A DNA stretch of 64,000 nt, taken from Arthrobacter sp. U41. Lineage in GTDB: Bacteria; Actinomycetota; Actinomycetes; Actinomycetales; Micrococcaceae. Positions 54,800 to 63,884 of this stretch are shown here, in pieces. Every line of letters starts with the position of its first letter. Position 1 is the stretch's first letter. The translations under genes and the position numbers were made by a program. The DNA lies in NCBI RefSeq assembly GCF_007679325.1, contig NZ_VEGI01000006.1, forward strand, positions 183,289-247,288, given 5' to 3'. Under the pieces are notes generated by a model. The model saw only the letters and a program-made list of their open reading frames with translations, was not told the origin of the DNA and searched no databases.

Positions 54800-55540
54800 A
54801 TGACCGCAATCACCCCCGAAAAACTCCTGGAAGAACTCCGCCGCGCTGCCGGCGTCGTGACCGGAATCGCCGCCAGCCTCAGCGAGGAGGACGTCAAAGC
54901 CCCCTCGGAACTGCCGGGCTGGACCCGGGGACACGTGCTGGCCCACATCTGCGGCATCGCCAACGCGATGGCCCGCCAGCTGGAATTCGCCGCCCAGGGG
55001 GAGAACGTCGAGCTCTACGACGGCGGCTACGAAGGCCGGACTCGCGCCATCGAGATGGCCGCCGGGCACACCATCGATGAACACCGGGCTGACTTGGAGG
55101 CCGCCCTGGACCGGGCGCTGCGTGCGTTTGGAACGCTGGACGACGCCGGCTGGCAGACACCCATAAGCTTCCGCGGGGGAGTCGTCTTCGACGGCGGCCT
55201 GGCGCTGTGGCGCGAGCTGGTCATCCACGCCACCGACCTCGGCACGGGCCGTGGCCCGGAAACGTGGAGCCGGCCGTTCTGCGAGGGGCTCTTCACTTTC
55301 CTGGCCGCCCGGGTGCCGGAAGGGCAGCGGTTTGTTCTCCAGCCGCTCGGCCTGCCCGCGGTGCCCCTCGGCACCCCCGGCGGACGGTCGACGGCGATCA
55401 ACGGCATGCTGACCGACATCGCGGCTTGGCTCGCCGGACGCACACCGACGCTCGGCAGCCTGCGCGCCACCGCAGCGGCCGACGGTGTGGATCTCCCGGA
55501 GCTGCTGCCGTGGCCCGCCGGAGTGCCCGCCACACGCTGA
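54800..55540 (+). CDS. maleylpyruvate isomerase family mycothiol-dependent enzyme
   Basis: The 246-residue protein belongs to the DinB-like four-helix superfamily with an MDMPI N-terminal domain. The metal-binding pattern is in LPGWTRGHVLAHICGIANAMARQLE, with a later histidine in WRELVIHATDLG. MDMPI enzymes use mycothiol, the actinobacterial thiol, for isomerisation or detoxification; the substrate is unknown because no gentisate pathway genes are nearby. It converges on ogt with a 19-base gap. Confidence 0.85.
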   Translation: MTAITPEKLLEELRRAAGVVTGIAASLSEEDVKAPSELPGWTRGHVLAHICGIANAMARQLEFAAQGENVELYDGGYEGRTRAIEMAAGHTIDEHRADLEAALDRALRAFGTLDDAGWQTPISFRGGVVFDGGLALWRELVIHATDLGTGRGPETWSRPFCEGLFTFLAARVPEGQRFVLQPLGLPAVPLGTPGGRSTAINGMLTDIAAWLAGRTPTLGSLRATAAADGVDLPELLPWPAGVPATR

Positions 55541-55559
55541 CGCCTTCGCCCAGCCCGCG

Positions 55560-56072
55560 CTACGCCGCGCCGGCGGCCTGCTGACGCTCCCGGTCCAGCA
55601 GGCTTTCCTTGATGGCCAGGCCCCAGCGGAAGCCGCCCAGGCTCCCGTCGGTGCGGATCACCCGGTGGCAGGGCACAAAAAGCGCCGCCGCATTGAAGGC
55701 GCAGGCACTTGCCGCGGCGCGGACGGCTTTCGCATTTCCGGAGAGCGCCGCGTACTCGGTGTACGTTACGGGGTGCCCCGGCGCGACCGTCCGGAGGATG
55801 TCCCAGGCATGGCCCCGGAACGGACCCGACTTCTGCACCACCGGCACGCCCATGGCCGGCCCCGGGTTCCCGGTATAGAACTCGTTCACCGCCGCAGAAA
55901 TGGCGCCGAGTCCGACGACTGTTTCGAATTCCCCCGGCAGCAGGTCCGGGTGGATCTGCCCGGTCAGTTCACCCGGGGCTGCCGTCCAGCCGGAGGCAAG
56001 GACAGCCCCGTCCCGGGCAATGATGGTGAACGGACCGTCCGGGGTGGACATGGTCAACAGTTGGGCTTTCAT
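55560..56072 (-). CDS. ogt: methylated-DNA--[protein]-cysteine S-methyltransferase
   Basis: This suicide repair protein removes methyl groups from O6-methylguanine. The acceptor is C135 in [14 protein letters not shown]. The helix-turn-helix and arginine finger region [24 protein letters not shown] precedes it. The 170-residue length is normal. Its ATG overlaps the stop of the ada-alkA gene, so both are made from one message, a typical adaptive-response pair. Confidence 0.95.
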   Translation of the reverse strand: MKAQLLTMSTPDGPFTIIARDGAVLASGWTAAPGELTGQIHPDLLPGEFETVVGLGAISAAVNEFYTGNPGPAMGVPVVQKSGPFRGHAWDILRTVAPGHPVTYTEYAALSGNAKAVRAAASACAFNAAALFVPCHRVIRTDGSLGGFRWGLAIKESLLDRERQQAAGAA

Positions 56073-57613
56073 GGTGTCGCTTTCTTCGGGATGGGGGACA
56101 GCGTGCGGACTGGCCTGGTCCGGGCTCCGGACGGTGCTGCCGCAGCAGCGCGCCAGAGGTGCATGGTGGCATAGGAGCGCCAGGGACTGAGCTCACGGAA
56201 GTCAGGACTCAGGGACGTTTCGCAGGCCCGGGCGCCGCCGGCTGCGTCGTTGGCCAGTGAGCGGATGCCGTTGCGCACGGCGGCGTCGTTGGCCAGGAAT
56301 ACATCCGGGGCGCCGATCACGCGCATCGCCACATAGCCCACCGTCCACGGCCCGACGCCGGCGAGCGGCAGCAGCTTGGCCTCCAGCCCGGGCAGATCGT
56401 CGCCGTACCCGAAATCGAGCTCACCGGAGGACATCGCCGCGGCAGCACCCCGGACCGAGTCGATGCGGCGCTGCGGGCCGCGGAGGAGTTCAAAGCCGGT
56501 GTCCGCGATCTGCGTTGCCGTGGGAAACAGCCGGTGCAGCCCGTCTCCCGGAACCAGGCACTCGCTCCCGGATGCGGACAGCTGGATGAGGGCGGTCCGG
56601 GCGGCGGCGACGGTGATCTGTTGCCCGATCATGGCCCGGACCAGCAACTCCTGAGGGTCCACCGCGCCCGGCATCCTGATGCCGGGCGTGGCAGCAATGC
56701 TGGCGGCCAGCCGGGGATCGGACGCCAGCGCGCCGTCGATGGCGACCGGGTCGGCGTCGAGATCCAGCAGCCGCCGGACCCGGCTGAGCAGGGACGGCAG
56801 GTCCCGGAGGTCGACGGCGCCGATGGTCAGCACCAGCGGACGCCCGGGCACTCCGGCGTCGTAGTCCACCCGGAAGCGGGCGTCGCCGTGCGCCAGGCGC
56901 ATGGTCCGGGCGTAGGAGGTGGACGAGCCTTCCTCGATCCCGGGGATGGCCCGGACTGCCAGGAAGTCGAAGACCCCCGGATCGAACGGCTCGCGGTAGG
57001 GCAGGTTCAGCGTCAGAGCCGTCGACGACACAGCGGCCACCGCGGGCGTGCGGTGGTGCCGCGCGGTGGCCCGCAGCGCCGAGGGGGTCATCGCGAAGAC
57101 CTCGCCGATGGTTTCGTTGAACTGTCGGACGCTGCTGAAGCCTGCCGCGAAGGCAATCTCGGCGGCTTTCATCGTTGTGGAGACCAGCAGCGTGCGGGCG
57201 GTCTGGGCCCGGCTTGCCCTCGCCAGCGACAGCGGGCCGGCGCCAAGCTCGTGGCTCAGGATCCTGTTGAGCTGCCGGGAGGAGTACCCCAGCCGGGCAG
57301 CGAGCCCTTCCACGCCGTCGCGGTTGATCACACCGTCGTTGATGAGCCGCATGGCCCGTCCCGCGACGTCGGAGCGCAGGTTCCAGGCCGGCGTGCCGGG
57401 CACGGCCTCGGGCAGGCAGCGCTTGCAGGCCCGGTAGCCGGCGTCGTGCGCGGCGGCGGAGGTTTCGTAGAAGGTGACATTGCCCGCCTTGGGGGTCCGG
57501 GCCGGGCAGGACGGCCGGCAATAGATGCCCGTGGTGCGGACAGCAGTGTAGAACTGCCCGTCGAACCGGGTATCGCGGGCGTCGATTGCCCGGTAGCGCT
57601 GCCAGAAGTCCAT
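56069..57613 (-). CDS. Ada-AlkA fusion: transcriptional regulator and 3-methyladenine DNA glycosylase
   Basis: The 514-residue protein joins three parts. The first is an Ada methyl-phosphotriester zinc domain with C32, C36, C63 and C66 ([15 protein letters not shown]). The second is an AraC-type helix-turn-helix (about 90-185: [24 protein letters not shown]). The third is an AlkA glycosylase domain (about 195-500) with Hh[14 protein letters not shown] and catalytic D443 in [11 protein letters not shown]. Methylation of a zinc-site cysteine would turn it into an activator of its own operon. Thus one protein senses and repairs alkylation damage, with ogt downstream. Confidence 0.94.
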   Translation of the reverse strand: MDFWQRYRAIDARDTRFDGQFYTAVRTTGIYCRPSCPARTPKAGNVTFYETSAAAHDAGYRACKRCLPEAVPGTPAWNLRSDVAGRAMRLINDGVINRDGVEGLAARLGYSSRQLNRILSHELGAGPLSLARASRAQTARTLLVSTTMKAAEIAFAAGFSSVRQFNETIGEVFAMTPSALRATARHHRTPAVAAVSSTALTLNLPYREPFDPGVFDFLAVRAIPGIEEGSSTSYARTMRLAHGDARFRVDYDAGVPGRPLVLTIGAVDLRDLPSLLSRVRRLLDLDADPVAIDGALASDPRLAASIAATPGIRMPGAVDPQELLVRAMIGQQITVAAARTALIQLSASGSECLVPGDGLHRLFPTATQIADTGFELLRGPQRRIDSVRGAAAAMSSGELDFGYGDDLPGLEAKLLPLAGVGPWTVGYVAMRVIGAPDVFLANDAAVRNGIRSLANDAAGGARACETSLSPDFRELSPWRSYATMHLWRAAAAAPSGARTRPVRTLSPIPKKATP

Positions 57614-57692
57614 GACCTCATCCTGCCAGCTTCCCGGAGCGGCTGCTAGCGGAAATCGGACACGGCCGTGGAGGGACAGATTGGCCGTTTGT

Positions 57693-57704
57693 TAAAGTCG
57701 GAGC
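57693..57704 (+). promoter_or_regulatory. AAG glycosylase gene -10 box, probable leaderless start
   Basis: TAAAGT at 57693-57698, six bases, then ATG at 57705. The 91-base divergent region to ada-alkA must hold both promoters; no clear Ada box or LexA box was identified. Confidence 0.5.
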
Positions 57705-58397
57705 ATGAATAATGCGACCCCCGGCGTGCCCGGCAACGGACTCACTGCCGGCGGACTCACTGCCGGCGGGCCGGCCGATGAACTGCGGCAGCTCCTGTCC
57801 CGGGACGCCCGGCAGGTGGCGCCGCAGCTGCTCGGCGCCGTGATGACGCATGAGGGGCGCGACGGCCCCGTGTCCGTGCGGATCACCGAAGTGGAGGCCT
57901 ACCTGGGCCCGCACGATTCACTGCACCCGGACCCCGGATCGCACACTTTCCGGGGCGCCACGGCCCGCAACGCGGTAATGTTCGGCCCGGCCGGCCACCT
58001 GTATGTCTACTTCACGTACGGAATGCACCACTGCGCCAACATCGTCTGCGGGCCCGACGGGGTGGCGTCCGCCCTGCTGCTGCGGGCGGGCGAGATCGTC
58101 GCCGGGGAGCCCCTGGCGCTCAAGCGCCGGCCGACGTCGAAAGCGTCCAAGGACCTGGCGAGCGGCCCGGCCCGGCTCGCCACCGCACTCGGCATCACGA
58201 CGGCGGACAGCGGCCGGGACGCGCTCCTGGCCCCGTTCCGGCTGGAACTGCCGGCCGTGCCGGCGGTGGATGTTCTGTCAGGACCGCGTGTTGGTGTCTC
58301 CGGCGCCGGGGGCACCGACGAGTACCCCTGGCGCTTCTGGCTCAGAGGCGACCCGACTGTCTCCCGCTACAAAGCAGCGAAAGTCCGCCTGAAATAG
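57705..58397 (+). CDS. DNA-3-methyladenine glycosylase, AAG/MPG family
   Basis: This base-excision enzyme, unrelated in fold to AlkA, removes 3-methyladenine, hypoxanthine and other bases. The 230-residue protein has the catalytic glutamate motif ITEVEAYLGP (E64), then HTFRGATARNAVMFG and YVYFTYGMHHCANIV. Its N-terminus includes a five-residue duplication, GLTAG twice, from a perfect 15-bp direct repeat (57738-57752, 57753-57767). It is divergent from the ada-alkA/ogt operon, completing an alkylation-repair cluster. Confidence 0.94.
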   Translation: MNNATPGVPGNGLTAGGLTAGGPADELRQLLSRDARQVAPQLLGAVMTHEGRDGPVSVRITEVEAYLGPHDSLHPDPGSHTFRGATARNAVMFGPAGHLYVYFTYGMHHCANIVCGPDGVASALLLRAGEIVAGEPLALKRRPTSKASKDLASGPARLATALGITTADSGRDALLAPFRLELPAVPAVDVLSGPRVGVSGAGGTDEYPWRFWLRGDPTVSRYKAAKVRLK

Positions 58398-58476
58398 CGG
58401 ACCGGCGGGCCAGCGGCCCGGGGTGGCAGTCCTGGTGATTCCCAAGGCCCGACGGCAGGGGGAAGGATGGGGTCTT

Positions 58477-59091
58477 ATGGGTGAGGGCAAGCGCGGAAAG
58501 CCACGCAGCGAGCTCGAAAGGCTCCAGATCTTCGCGGCGCTGGCCGCCGACTACTTCCGGATGGTTGAGCTGTTCCAGCCGGAGAGCGGGCCGGTCCCGC
58601 CGGATTCCCCCGAGGGGGAGCGCCGGCTGTGGGTGGAGCTCTTCCGGGCGGCCCTGCTGCGCAAATTCATCGTTCGCGACGAACACGTTTCCCTCAAGCT
58701 CGTGGTGCGGGCCATTCGCCTGTGCAACCACACAGCGGACCGGAAGCTCGCGGACGGGGCGGACGCCGTAGCCGGTCTGTTCACCGCGGAGATGGTCCAG
58801 GGCCGCCAGCATGACGTGCCGGAACCAGCGCCGGCTGACGATCGTGAGATTTTCGAGGACGTCCTCTACGGCCGGCTACTGCACGGCGACGCCGACCGGT
58901 TCCGCCGCTCGGAATGGGCGGATGACCCCCGCCGTCTGCGTGCGGCGGCTGCCCTACGCTTTGACGCGGAGCACGCGCTCCGAAAGGCGCTCGACGTCGT
59001 CGACTACGGCCTCGCCCAGGACCTCCTGAGCCCTCCCACCGCACCGGCCGGTGGGGCGGAAGCTGCGGGGTCGGGCGACCAGGCCGGGTGA
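58477..59091 (+). CDS. conserved hypothetical protein, mostly helical
   Basis: The 204-residue soluble protein is rich in Arg, Glu, Asp and Leu (QIFAALAADYFRMVELFQ; RLWVELFRAALLRKFIVRDEH; LKLVVRAIRLCNHTADRKLADG). No signal peptide, membrane segment or known motif was seen. The ATG at 58477 follows GGAAGGA by nine bases; a GTG at 58423 would add 18 residues without homology support. It may be co-transcribed with the glycosylase gene, 79 bases upstream. Function unknown. Confidence 0.6.
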   Translation: MGEGKRGKPRSELERLQIFAALAADYFRMVELFQPESGPVPPDSPEGERRLWVELFRAALLRKFIVRDEHVSLKLVVRAIRLCNHTADRKLADGADAVAGLFTAEMVQGRQHDVPEPAPADDREIFEDVLYGRLLHGDADRFRRSEWADDPRRLRAAAALRFDAEHALRKALDVVDYGLAQDLLSPPTAPAGGAEAAGSGDQAG

Positions 59092-59142
59092 CTCGGTCCG
59101 GTCACGGGGCCGGTCTCCAGGACGCGGTGCGGGGCCAGCCAG

Positions 59143-59154
59143 TAGGGTTGACGG
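59143..59154 (+). promoter_or_regulatory. apt -10 box, probable leaderless start
   Basis: TAGGGT at 59143-59148, six bases, then GTG at 59155. No Shine-Dalgarno sequence. Confidence 0.5.
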
Positions 59155-59727
59155 GTGAACCAAAGCGAGCCGCACCAGACCACAATGACCATGAATGAGA
59201 CCACCACACCAGTGGATGAGCTGATCAGCAGCCTGTGCGCCACCATCCCCGATTACCCCAAACCCGGCATCGTCTTCAAGGACCTGACCCCCGTCTTCGC
59301 CGACGCCGCGGCACTGAAGGCCGTGGTGGACGCACTGGTGGCCCCGTTCAAGGGCCAGTTCGACGCCGTCGCAGGCGTGGAGGCCCGGGGCTTCCTGCTG
59401 GCCGCGGCCGCGGCGTACGCCACGGGCACCGGCGTCGTCACCGTCCGCAAAGCCGGCAAGCTGCCGCGTGAAGTGGTGGCCGAGGACTACGCCCTCGAAT
59501 ACGGCAGCGCCACCCTGGAACTGCACACCACGGACCTTGCTCCCGGCAGCCGCGTCCTGATCCTCGACGACGTCCTCGCGACGGGCGGCACACTCGGCGC
59601 CGCCGCCCGGCTGTTCGAACGCTGCGGCATCCAGGTGGCCGGTGTGGGGGTGGTCATGGAACTGGATGAACTCGGCGGACGCCCGGCCCTGGACGGCCAC
59701 AGGGTCCACTCCCTCCTGCGCCTGTAA
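59155..59727 (+). CDS. apt: adenine phosphoribosyltransferase
   Basis: Apt salvages adenine to AMP with PRPP. The PRPP-binding motif VLILDDVLATGGTL and the AGVEARGFLL loop are diagnostic. The 190 residues from the GTG include about 20 N-terminal residues before the domain (ELISSLCATIPDYPKPGIVFKDLTP); internal ATGs at 59185 or 59191 are possible starts, but the -10 position favours the GTG. Confidence 0.94.
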   Translation: MNQSEPHQTTMTMNETTTPVDELISSLCATIPDYPKPGIVFKDLTPVFADAAALKAVVDALVAPFKGQFDAVAGVEARGFLLAAAAAYATGTGVVTVRKAGKLPREVVAEDYALEYGSATLELHTTDLAPGSRVLILDDVLATGGTLGAAARLFERCGIQVAGVGVVMELDELGGRPALDGHRVHSLLRL

Positions 59728-59841
59728 CCCCGCCCCGCTGCGGCATCCGAAGGGGCGCGTGAGCTCCGCCCCGGATGGACGATTCCGCAGGCCTCGGTAG
59801 ACTGCCTGCAAAAAGCTGACATGTGCCGCTGGGGAGACCGA

Positions 59842-59860
59842 AATGGTTGTAGAATGGTTG
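59842..59860 (+). promoter_or_regulatory. helD promoter region with AATGGTTG direct repeat
   Basis: AATGGTTG occurs at 59842-59849 and 59853-59860, 11 bp apart, which is one DNA turn. TAGAAT (59850-59855), a good -10 box, lies between and over the repeats. A transcript start near 59862 gives a short leader with AGGGGA before the ATG. The repeat could be a regulator site. No rifamycin-associated element of the kind known upstream of some helR genes was recognised. Confidence 0.45.
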
Positions 59861-59889
59861 GTCTGTCTTTTTCGATAGGGGAACGTTCG

Positions 59890-62118
59890 ATGCACGACGC
59901 TGATTTGGCCCATGAACGCGACTATGTAGCCGGACTTTACGCCCGGCTGGATGAGCTGCGGGCGGAAAAGCGCGCCCAGCTGGCGCAGGTACGACGTGCC
60001 GGTGCGGTGGGCACCATGCAGAACGTTTCCGAGCGGGACGCGTTCGCGGCACTCTACGAGGACCGCCTGGCGCAGCTCGACGCCGTCGACGACCGGCTCG
60101 TGTTCGGCCGCCTTGACCTGGACTCGGGGGAGGCCCAGTACATCGGCCGTATCGGCCTGACCACCGAGGACCTGCAGCGCCTCATGCTGGACTGGCGCGC
60201 GCCGGAAGCCGGGCACTTCTACCAGGCCACGGCGTTTGACCGGCAAGGTGTGCGCCGCCGCCGCCACCTCATCCTGCAGGGCCGCGAGGTCAAGGCGATC
60301 GAGGATGACGTGCTCGACGCCGACATGCTCGCTGACAACGATTCCCTCCAGGGTGAGGGCGCCCTGCTGGCCGCCCTGAACTCCAAGCGGACCGGACGGA
60401 TGTCCGACATTGTCGGGACCATCCAGTCCGAACAGGACCGGATCATCCGCTCCTCGATCTCCGGCGCCCTCGTGGTCCAGGGCGGCCCGGGCACCGGAAA
60501 GACCGCCGTGGCGCTGCACCGCGCCGCCTACCTGCTCTACACCCACCGCGACCGGCTCAAGACCGCAGGCGTCCTGCTGGTGGGACCGTCGTCGTCGTTC
60601 ATGAAATACATCGAGCGCGTCCTGCCGTCGCTCGGCGAGACCGGCGTAGTCATGGCGAGTGTCGGCCGGCTGATGCCGGGCATCCATGCCGTCGCCGAGC
60701 CCGAAGCCGACGTCGCGGCGATCAAGGGCCGGCTGGACATGGCCGAGGTCGTGGCGAACGCCGTGGCCAACCGGCAGCGCATTCCGGCGGCCAACCGCAT
60801 CCTCGAAGTGGACGGGCGCAAACTCGTCCTGACGCCCCGTCAGGTCCGCCGCGCCCGGGACCGGGCCCGCTCCACCGGCAAACCGCACAACGAGGCCCGT
60901 GTGTCCTTCGTCAAGATCCTGCTGCGCGAACTGACGGAGCAGATGACGGAACTGGTGGAAGCCGGCAGCATCGGCAACAACGCCGACCGCTCCTACCTGG
61001 CCGAGGACGTCCGCTCCGCCCGGGACGTCCGCATCGCCTTGAACCTGTGCTGGATGCCGATGACCCCGGAAAAGCTCATCGGTGAACTCCTCAGCAGGCC
61101 GGCGATCCTGGAAGCCTGCACCCCCATGCTCAGCCCGGCCGAACGTGAACTGCTGCTCCGTCCCGCCGACGCCCCATGGACCGAAGCGGACGTGCCGCTG
61201 CTGGACGAGGCCGCCGAACTGCTCGGCGACCTCGACGCGGCGGCCGGCAGGGGACTGGCCCAGCAGGAACACGACCGCGCCCGCGATCTGGCCAACGCCA
61301 AGCAGACGCTGGTCAACATGGAGACCGCCGGCGTGGACGTCCTGATGTCCGCGGAAGAACTCGTGGACCAGAACCAGGAACGCGAGGCCCGGCTCACCGC
61401 CGCCGAGCGCGCCACGACAGACCGCAGCTGGGCGTTCGGGCACATTGTGGTGGATGAGGCCCAGGAACTCTCGCCGATGCAGTGGCGTCTGCTGGTGCGC
61501 CGTTGCCCGCTGAAGTCCTTCACCATCGTGGGCGACATCGCCCAGACGAGCTCAGTGGCGGGCGCCAATTCCTGGCACAGCGCCCTGGCGCCCATGTTTG
61601 GCGACCGCTGGCAGCTCGAGGAACTCACCGTGAACTACCGCACGCCGTCGCAGATCGCGGAAGCGGCCGCACGGATGGCCAACGCTGCCGGACTGGTTGT
61701 TTCGGCGCCGAAGGCCGTCCGCGAAGGCCGCTGGGCCCCGGTGATCGACCGCGTCGAGCCCGGCCAGATCATTGCCAAGCTCGTCGAGGTCCTGCCGGAG
61801 GAGCTCGCATCCCTCGACGGCGGACTGCTGGCCGTCATCGCCGACGGCGAGCTCCTCCCGGAGGCGACCGCCGCGCTGCGCGCTGTCTATGGCCGCCGCG
61901 TCGGCACGGATGCCGGCAGCTACGTGCAGGACATCGTGGTGATCAGTCCCCGCGAGGCCAAGGGCCTGGAGTTCGACGGCGTAGTGGTGCTGGAACCGTC
62001 CGCGATGCTCAACCACGAGCACGGCCGCGTCGGTGACCTGTATGTGGCCATGACCCGCCCCACCCAGCGGCTTCGGCTCATCGCCGCCGCCGACGTGCCT
62101 GCCGGCATCGAAGACTGA
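59890..62118 (+). CDS. HelD-type UvrD/Rep-like ATPase, RNA polymerase recycling factor family
   Basis: The 742-residue superfamily 1 protein has an N-terminal coiled-coil (HERDYVAGLYARLDELRAEK), Walker A GGPGTGKT from residue 198, Walker B VDEAQ from 521 and late motifs AKGLEFDGVVVLEP and VAMTRPTQRL. This matches actinobacterial HelD, which pries stalled RNA polymerase from DNA; relatives (HelR) protect polymerase from rifampicin. The start at 59890 is favoured by AGGGGA seven bases upstream. A general DNA helicase role is less likely given the HelD-like N-terminus. Confidence 0.88.
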   Translation: MHDADLAHERDYVAGLYARLDELRAEKRAQLAQVRRAGAVGTMQNVSERDAFAALYEDRLAQLDAVDDRLVFGRLDLDSGEAQYIGRIGLTTEDLQRLMLDWRAPEAGHFYQATAFDRQGVRRRRHLILQGREVKAIEDDVLDADMLADNDSLQGEGALLAALNSKRTGRMSDIVGTIQSEQDRIIRSSISGALVVQGGPGTGKTAVALHRAAYLLYTHRDRLKTAGVLLVGPSSSFMKYIERVLPSLGETGVVMASVGRLMPGIHAVAEPEADVAAIKGRLDMAEVVANAVANRQRIPAANRILEVDGRKLVLTPRQVRRARDRARSTGKPHNEARVSFVKILLRELTEQMTELVEAGSIGNNADRSYLAEDVRSARDVRIALNLCWMPMTPEKLIGELLSRPAILEACTPMLSPAERELLLRPADAPWTEADVPLLDEAAELLGDLDAAAGRGLAQQEHDRARDLANAKQTLVNMETAGVDVLMSAEELVDQNQEREARLTAAERATTDRSWAFGHIVVDEAQELSPMQWRLLVRRCPLKSFTIVGDIAQTSSVAGANSWHSALAPMFGDRWQLEELTVNYRTPSQIAEAAARMANAAGLVVSAPKAVREGRWAPVIDRVEPGQIIAKLVEVLPEELASLDGGLLAVIADGELLPEATAALRAVYGRRVGTDAGSYVQDIVVISPREAKGLEFDGVVVLEPSAMLNHEHGRVGDLYVAMTRPTQRLRLIAAADVPAGIED

Positions 62119-62166
62119 GTACTGCCCGCCGCTTCGGGGCGCGAGGGCGTCCCGCCTCAGCAGAAC

Positions 62167-62197
62167 GCACGACGGCGGCGGCAGCCCGCCGTCGTGC
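62167..62197. terminator. 12-bp hairpin after helD
   Basis: GCACGACGGCGG (62167-62178) pairs perfectly with CCGCCGTCGTGC (62186-62197). It lies 48 bases after the stop, with no T-run. Confidence 0.6.
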
Positions 62198-62254
62198 CGC
62201 TGCCGGCGCTGGGCTGCCGGGCGGTCACACGCGCTGAGCGTGCCCTGATCCTGC

Positions 62255-62267
62255 TAACTTAGATTCC
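62255..62267 (+). promoter_or_regulatory. tyrS -10 box, probable leaderless start
   Basis: TAACTT at 62255-62260, seven bases, then GTG at 62268. No T-box or Shine-Dalgarno sequence was found. Confidence 0.45.
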
Positions 62268-63581
62268 GTGTCCCAGCTAAATGATCTACGTTCCCAGCAG
62301 AATGACCCCAGCTTCGCCAACGTGTGGCAGGAGCTGAAATGGCGCGGCCTTGTCCACGTCTCAACGGATGAGGCGGAGCTTGAAAAACTGCTCGCCGGTG
62401 ATCCCGCAACTTATTACTGCGGCTTCGATCCCACCGCTCCGAGCCTGCACCTGGGAAACCTGGTCCAGCTGCTGCTAATGCGCCGGATCCAGCTGGCCGG
62501 CCACAAGCCCCTCGGGCTGGTGGGCGGCTCCACCGGACTGATCGGCGATCCCCGGCAGACCGCCGAGCGCGTGCTGAACACTCCGGAGACCGTCGCCGAA
62601 TGGGTCGGCAAACTGCAGGAACAGGTCCAGCGGTTCCTGAGCTTCGAGGGCGACAACGCGGCCCGGATGGTCAACAACCTGGACTGGACCGCGCCGCTGA
62701 GCGCCATCGACTTCCTGCGCGGCATCGGGAAGCACTTCCGGGTCGGCACCATGATCAAGAAGGACATCGTCGCCAACCGGCTGAACTCCGACGAGGGCAT
62801 CAGCTACACGGAGTTCAGCTACCAGATCCTGCAGGGGATGGACTACCTGCAGCTTTTCCGCGACTACGGCTGTGTCCTGCAGACCGGCGGGTCGGACCAG
62901 TGGGGCAACCTCACCAGCGGCACCGACCTCATCCGCAAAGTCGAGGGCAAGCATGTCCACGCACTGGGTACACCCCTCATCACGAACGCCGACGGCACAA
63001 AGTTCGGTAAGAGCGAGGGCAACGCCATCTGGCTGGATCCGGAGATGTGCAGCCCGTACGCCTTCTACCAGTTCTGGCTCAACACCGCGGACAGCGACGT
63101 GGTGGCACGCCTGAAGGTGTTCACGTTCCTGGGCCGTGCCGAGATCGAGGCGTTGGAGACCGCGGTGGCCGAGCGGCCGTTCGCCCGCGAAGGACAGCGG
63201 AAGCTCGCTTACGAGGTGACCTCCCTCGTTCACGGCGTGGACGCCACGGAGAAGGTGATTGCCGCCTCCGCCGCGCTGTTCGGCAACGGTGACCTGAGCG
63301 TCCTCGACGAGGCCACGCTTAAGGCGGCGACGTCTGAGCTGCCGTCCGCCACTGTGGAGACCGGCGGCCTGGGCATCATCGAACTCCTGGTGGCAACCGG
63401 CCTGTCGGAGAGCAAATCCGCGGCCCGCCGGACGGTGGGGGAGGGCGGGGCGTACGTCAACAACGCCAAAGTGGCGGATCCGGAGGCCGTCATCGAGCCC
63501 GGCCAGCTGCTGCACGGACGCTACCTCCTCCTTCGCCGTGGCAAGAAGAATCTGGCCACGGTCGAAGTCACCGCAGCCTAG
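62268..63581 (+). CDS. tyrS: tyrosine--tRNA ligase
   Basis: This is a class Ic synthetase, 437 residues. The HIGH-like motif is HLGN in PTAPSLHLGNLVQ, and the KMSKS-like motif is KFGKS in DGTKFGKSEGN. TyrRS features YTEFSYQILQGMDYLQL and GGSDQWGNLTSG bind tyrosine. A C-terminal S4 RNA-binding domain (about 365-430: SESKSAARRTVGEGGAYVNN) follows. It precedes an rRNA operon, a common actinobacterial arrangement. Confidence 0.97.
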   Translation: MSQLNDLRSQQNDPSFANVWQELKWRGLVHVSTDEAELEKLLAGDPATYYCGFDPTAPSLHLGNLVQLLLMRRIQLAGHKPLGLVGGSTGLIGDPRQTAERVLNTPETVAEWVGKLQEQVQRFLSFEGDNAARMVNNLDWTAPLSAIDFLRGIGKHFRVGTMIKKDIVANRLNSDEGISYTEFSYQILQGMDYLQLFRDYGCVLQTGGSDQWGNLTSGTDLIRKVEGKHVHALGTPLITNADGTKFGKSEGNAIWLDPEMCSPYAFYQFWLNTADSDVVARLKVFTFLGRAEIEALETAVAERPFAREGQRKLAYEVTSLVHGVDATEKVIAASAALFGNGDLSVLDEATLKAATSELPSATVETGGLGIIELLVATGLSESKSAARRTVGEGGAYVNNAKVADPEAVIEPGQLLHGRYLLLRRGKKNLATVEVTAA

Positions 63582-63603
63582 CCAGACACCCGCGCGTCAT
63601 CTG

Positions 63604-63656
63604 CACGCTCCTCCCGGATCCAGTTGCAAGGTCGGGGAGGAGCGTGTATTGTTTTC
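63604..63656 (+). terminator. Rho-independent terminator of tyrS
   Basis: CACGCTCCTCCC (63604-63615) pairs perfectly with GGGAGGAGCGTG (63635-63646), followed by TATTGTTTTC, a T-rich run. It is 22 bases after the tyrS stop. Confidence 0.85.
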
Positions 63657-63820
63657 TGAGTCGCCACCGAAGAGTGGCGGCCAACCCCAACAAAAATAGA
63701 GAAGCAATTCTTCTAGCACTTTCTGCTCCCCTGGAGCATTCGGTGCAGAAATGAAAGATTGCTTCCAATTATGCTGGGCGGATTCGCTCCATTGGGTGAA
63801 ATTCAGATGAAAAACTGGAT
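63657..63820. other. AT-rich region upstream of rRNA promoter, no gene
   Basis: Base composition drops sharply from the GC-rich coding DNA. Short open frames here match nothing and are antisense to the expected rRNA transcript. The A/T-rich blocks (for example GAAATTCAGATGAAAAACTGG just before the -35) could act as an upstream promoter (UP) element or bind FIS-like proteins. Confidence 0.5.
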
Positions 63821-63849
63821 TTGCAAAGTGGATATGAATGAAATAAGCT
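63821..63849 (+). promoter_or_regulatory. rRNA operon promoter
   Basis: -35 TTGCAA (63821-63826), a 17-bp spacer and -10 TAAGCT (63844-63849) form a good vegetative promoter, just downstream of AT-rich DNA. The leader that follows is typical of rRNA operons. Other promoters of the same operon may lie further upstream. Confidence 0.65.
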
Positions 63850-63884
63850 TGAAATATCGCAGCGAAGGAAAAGCGAAACAAAAG

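Noticed and set aside
59881..59888. GAACGTTC before helD as a LexA box
   Set aside because: The half-sites abut with no 4-base spacer, so it does not fit CGAAC-N4-GTTCG; it is part of the ribosome binding region.
63597..63881. Short minus-strand open frames in the AT-rich right end
   Set aside because: They lie in the tyrS terminator and rRNA promoter region, lack ribosome binding sites and have no recognisable sequence.
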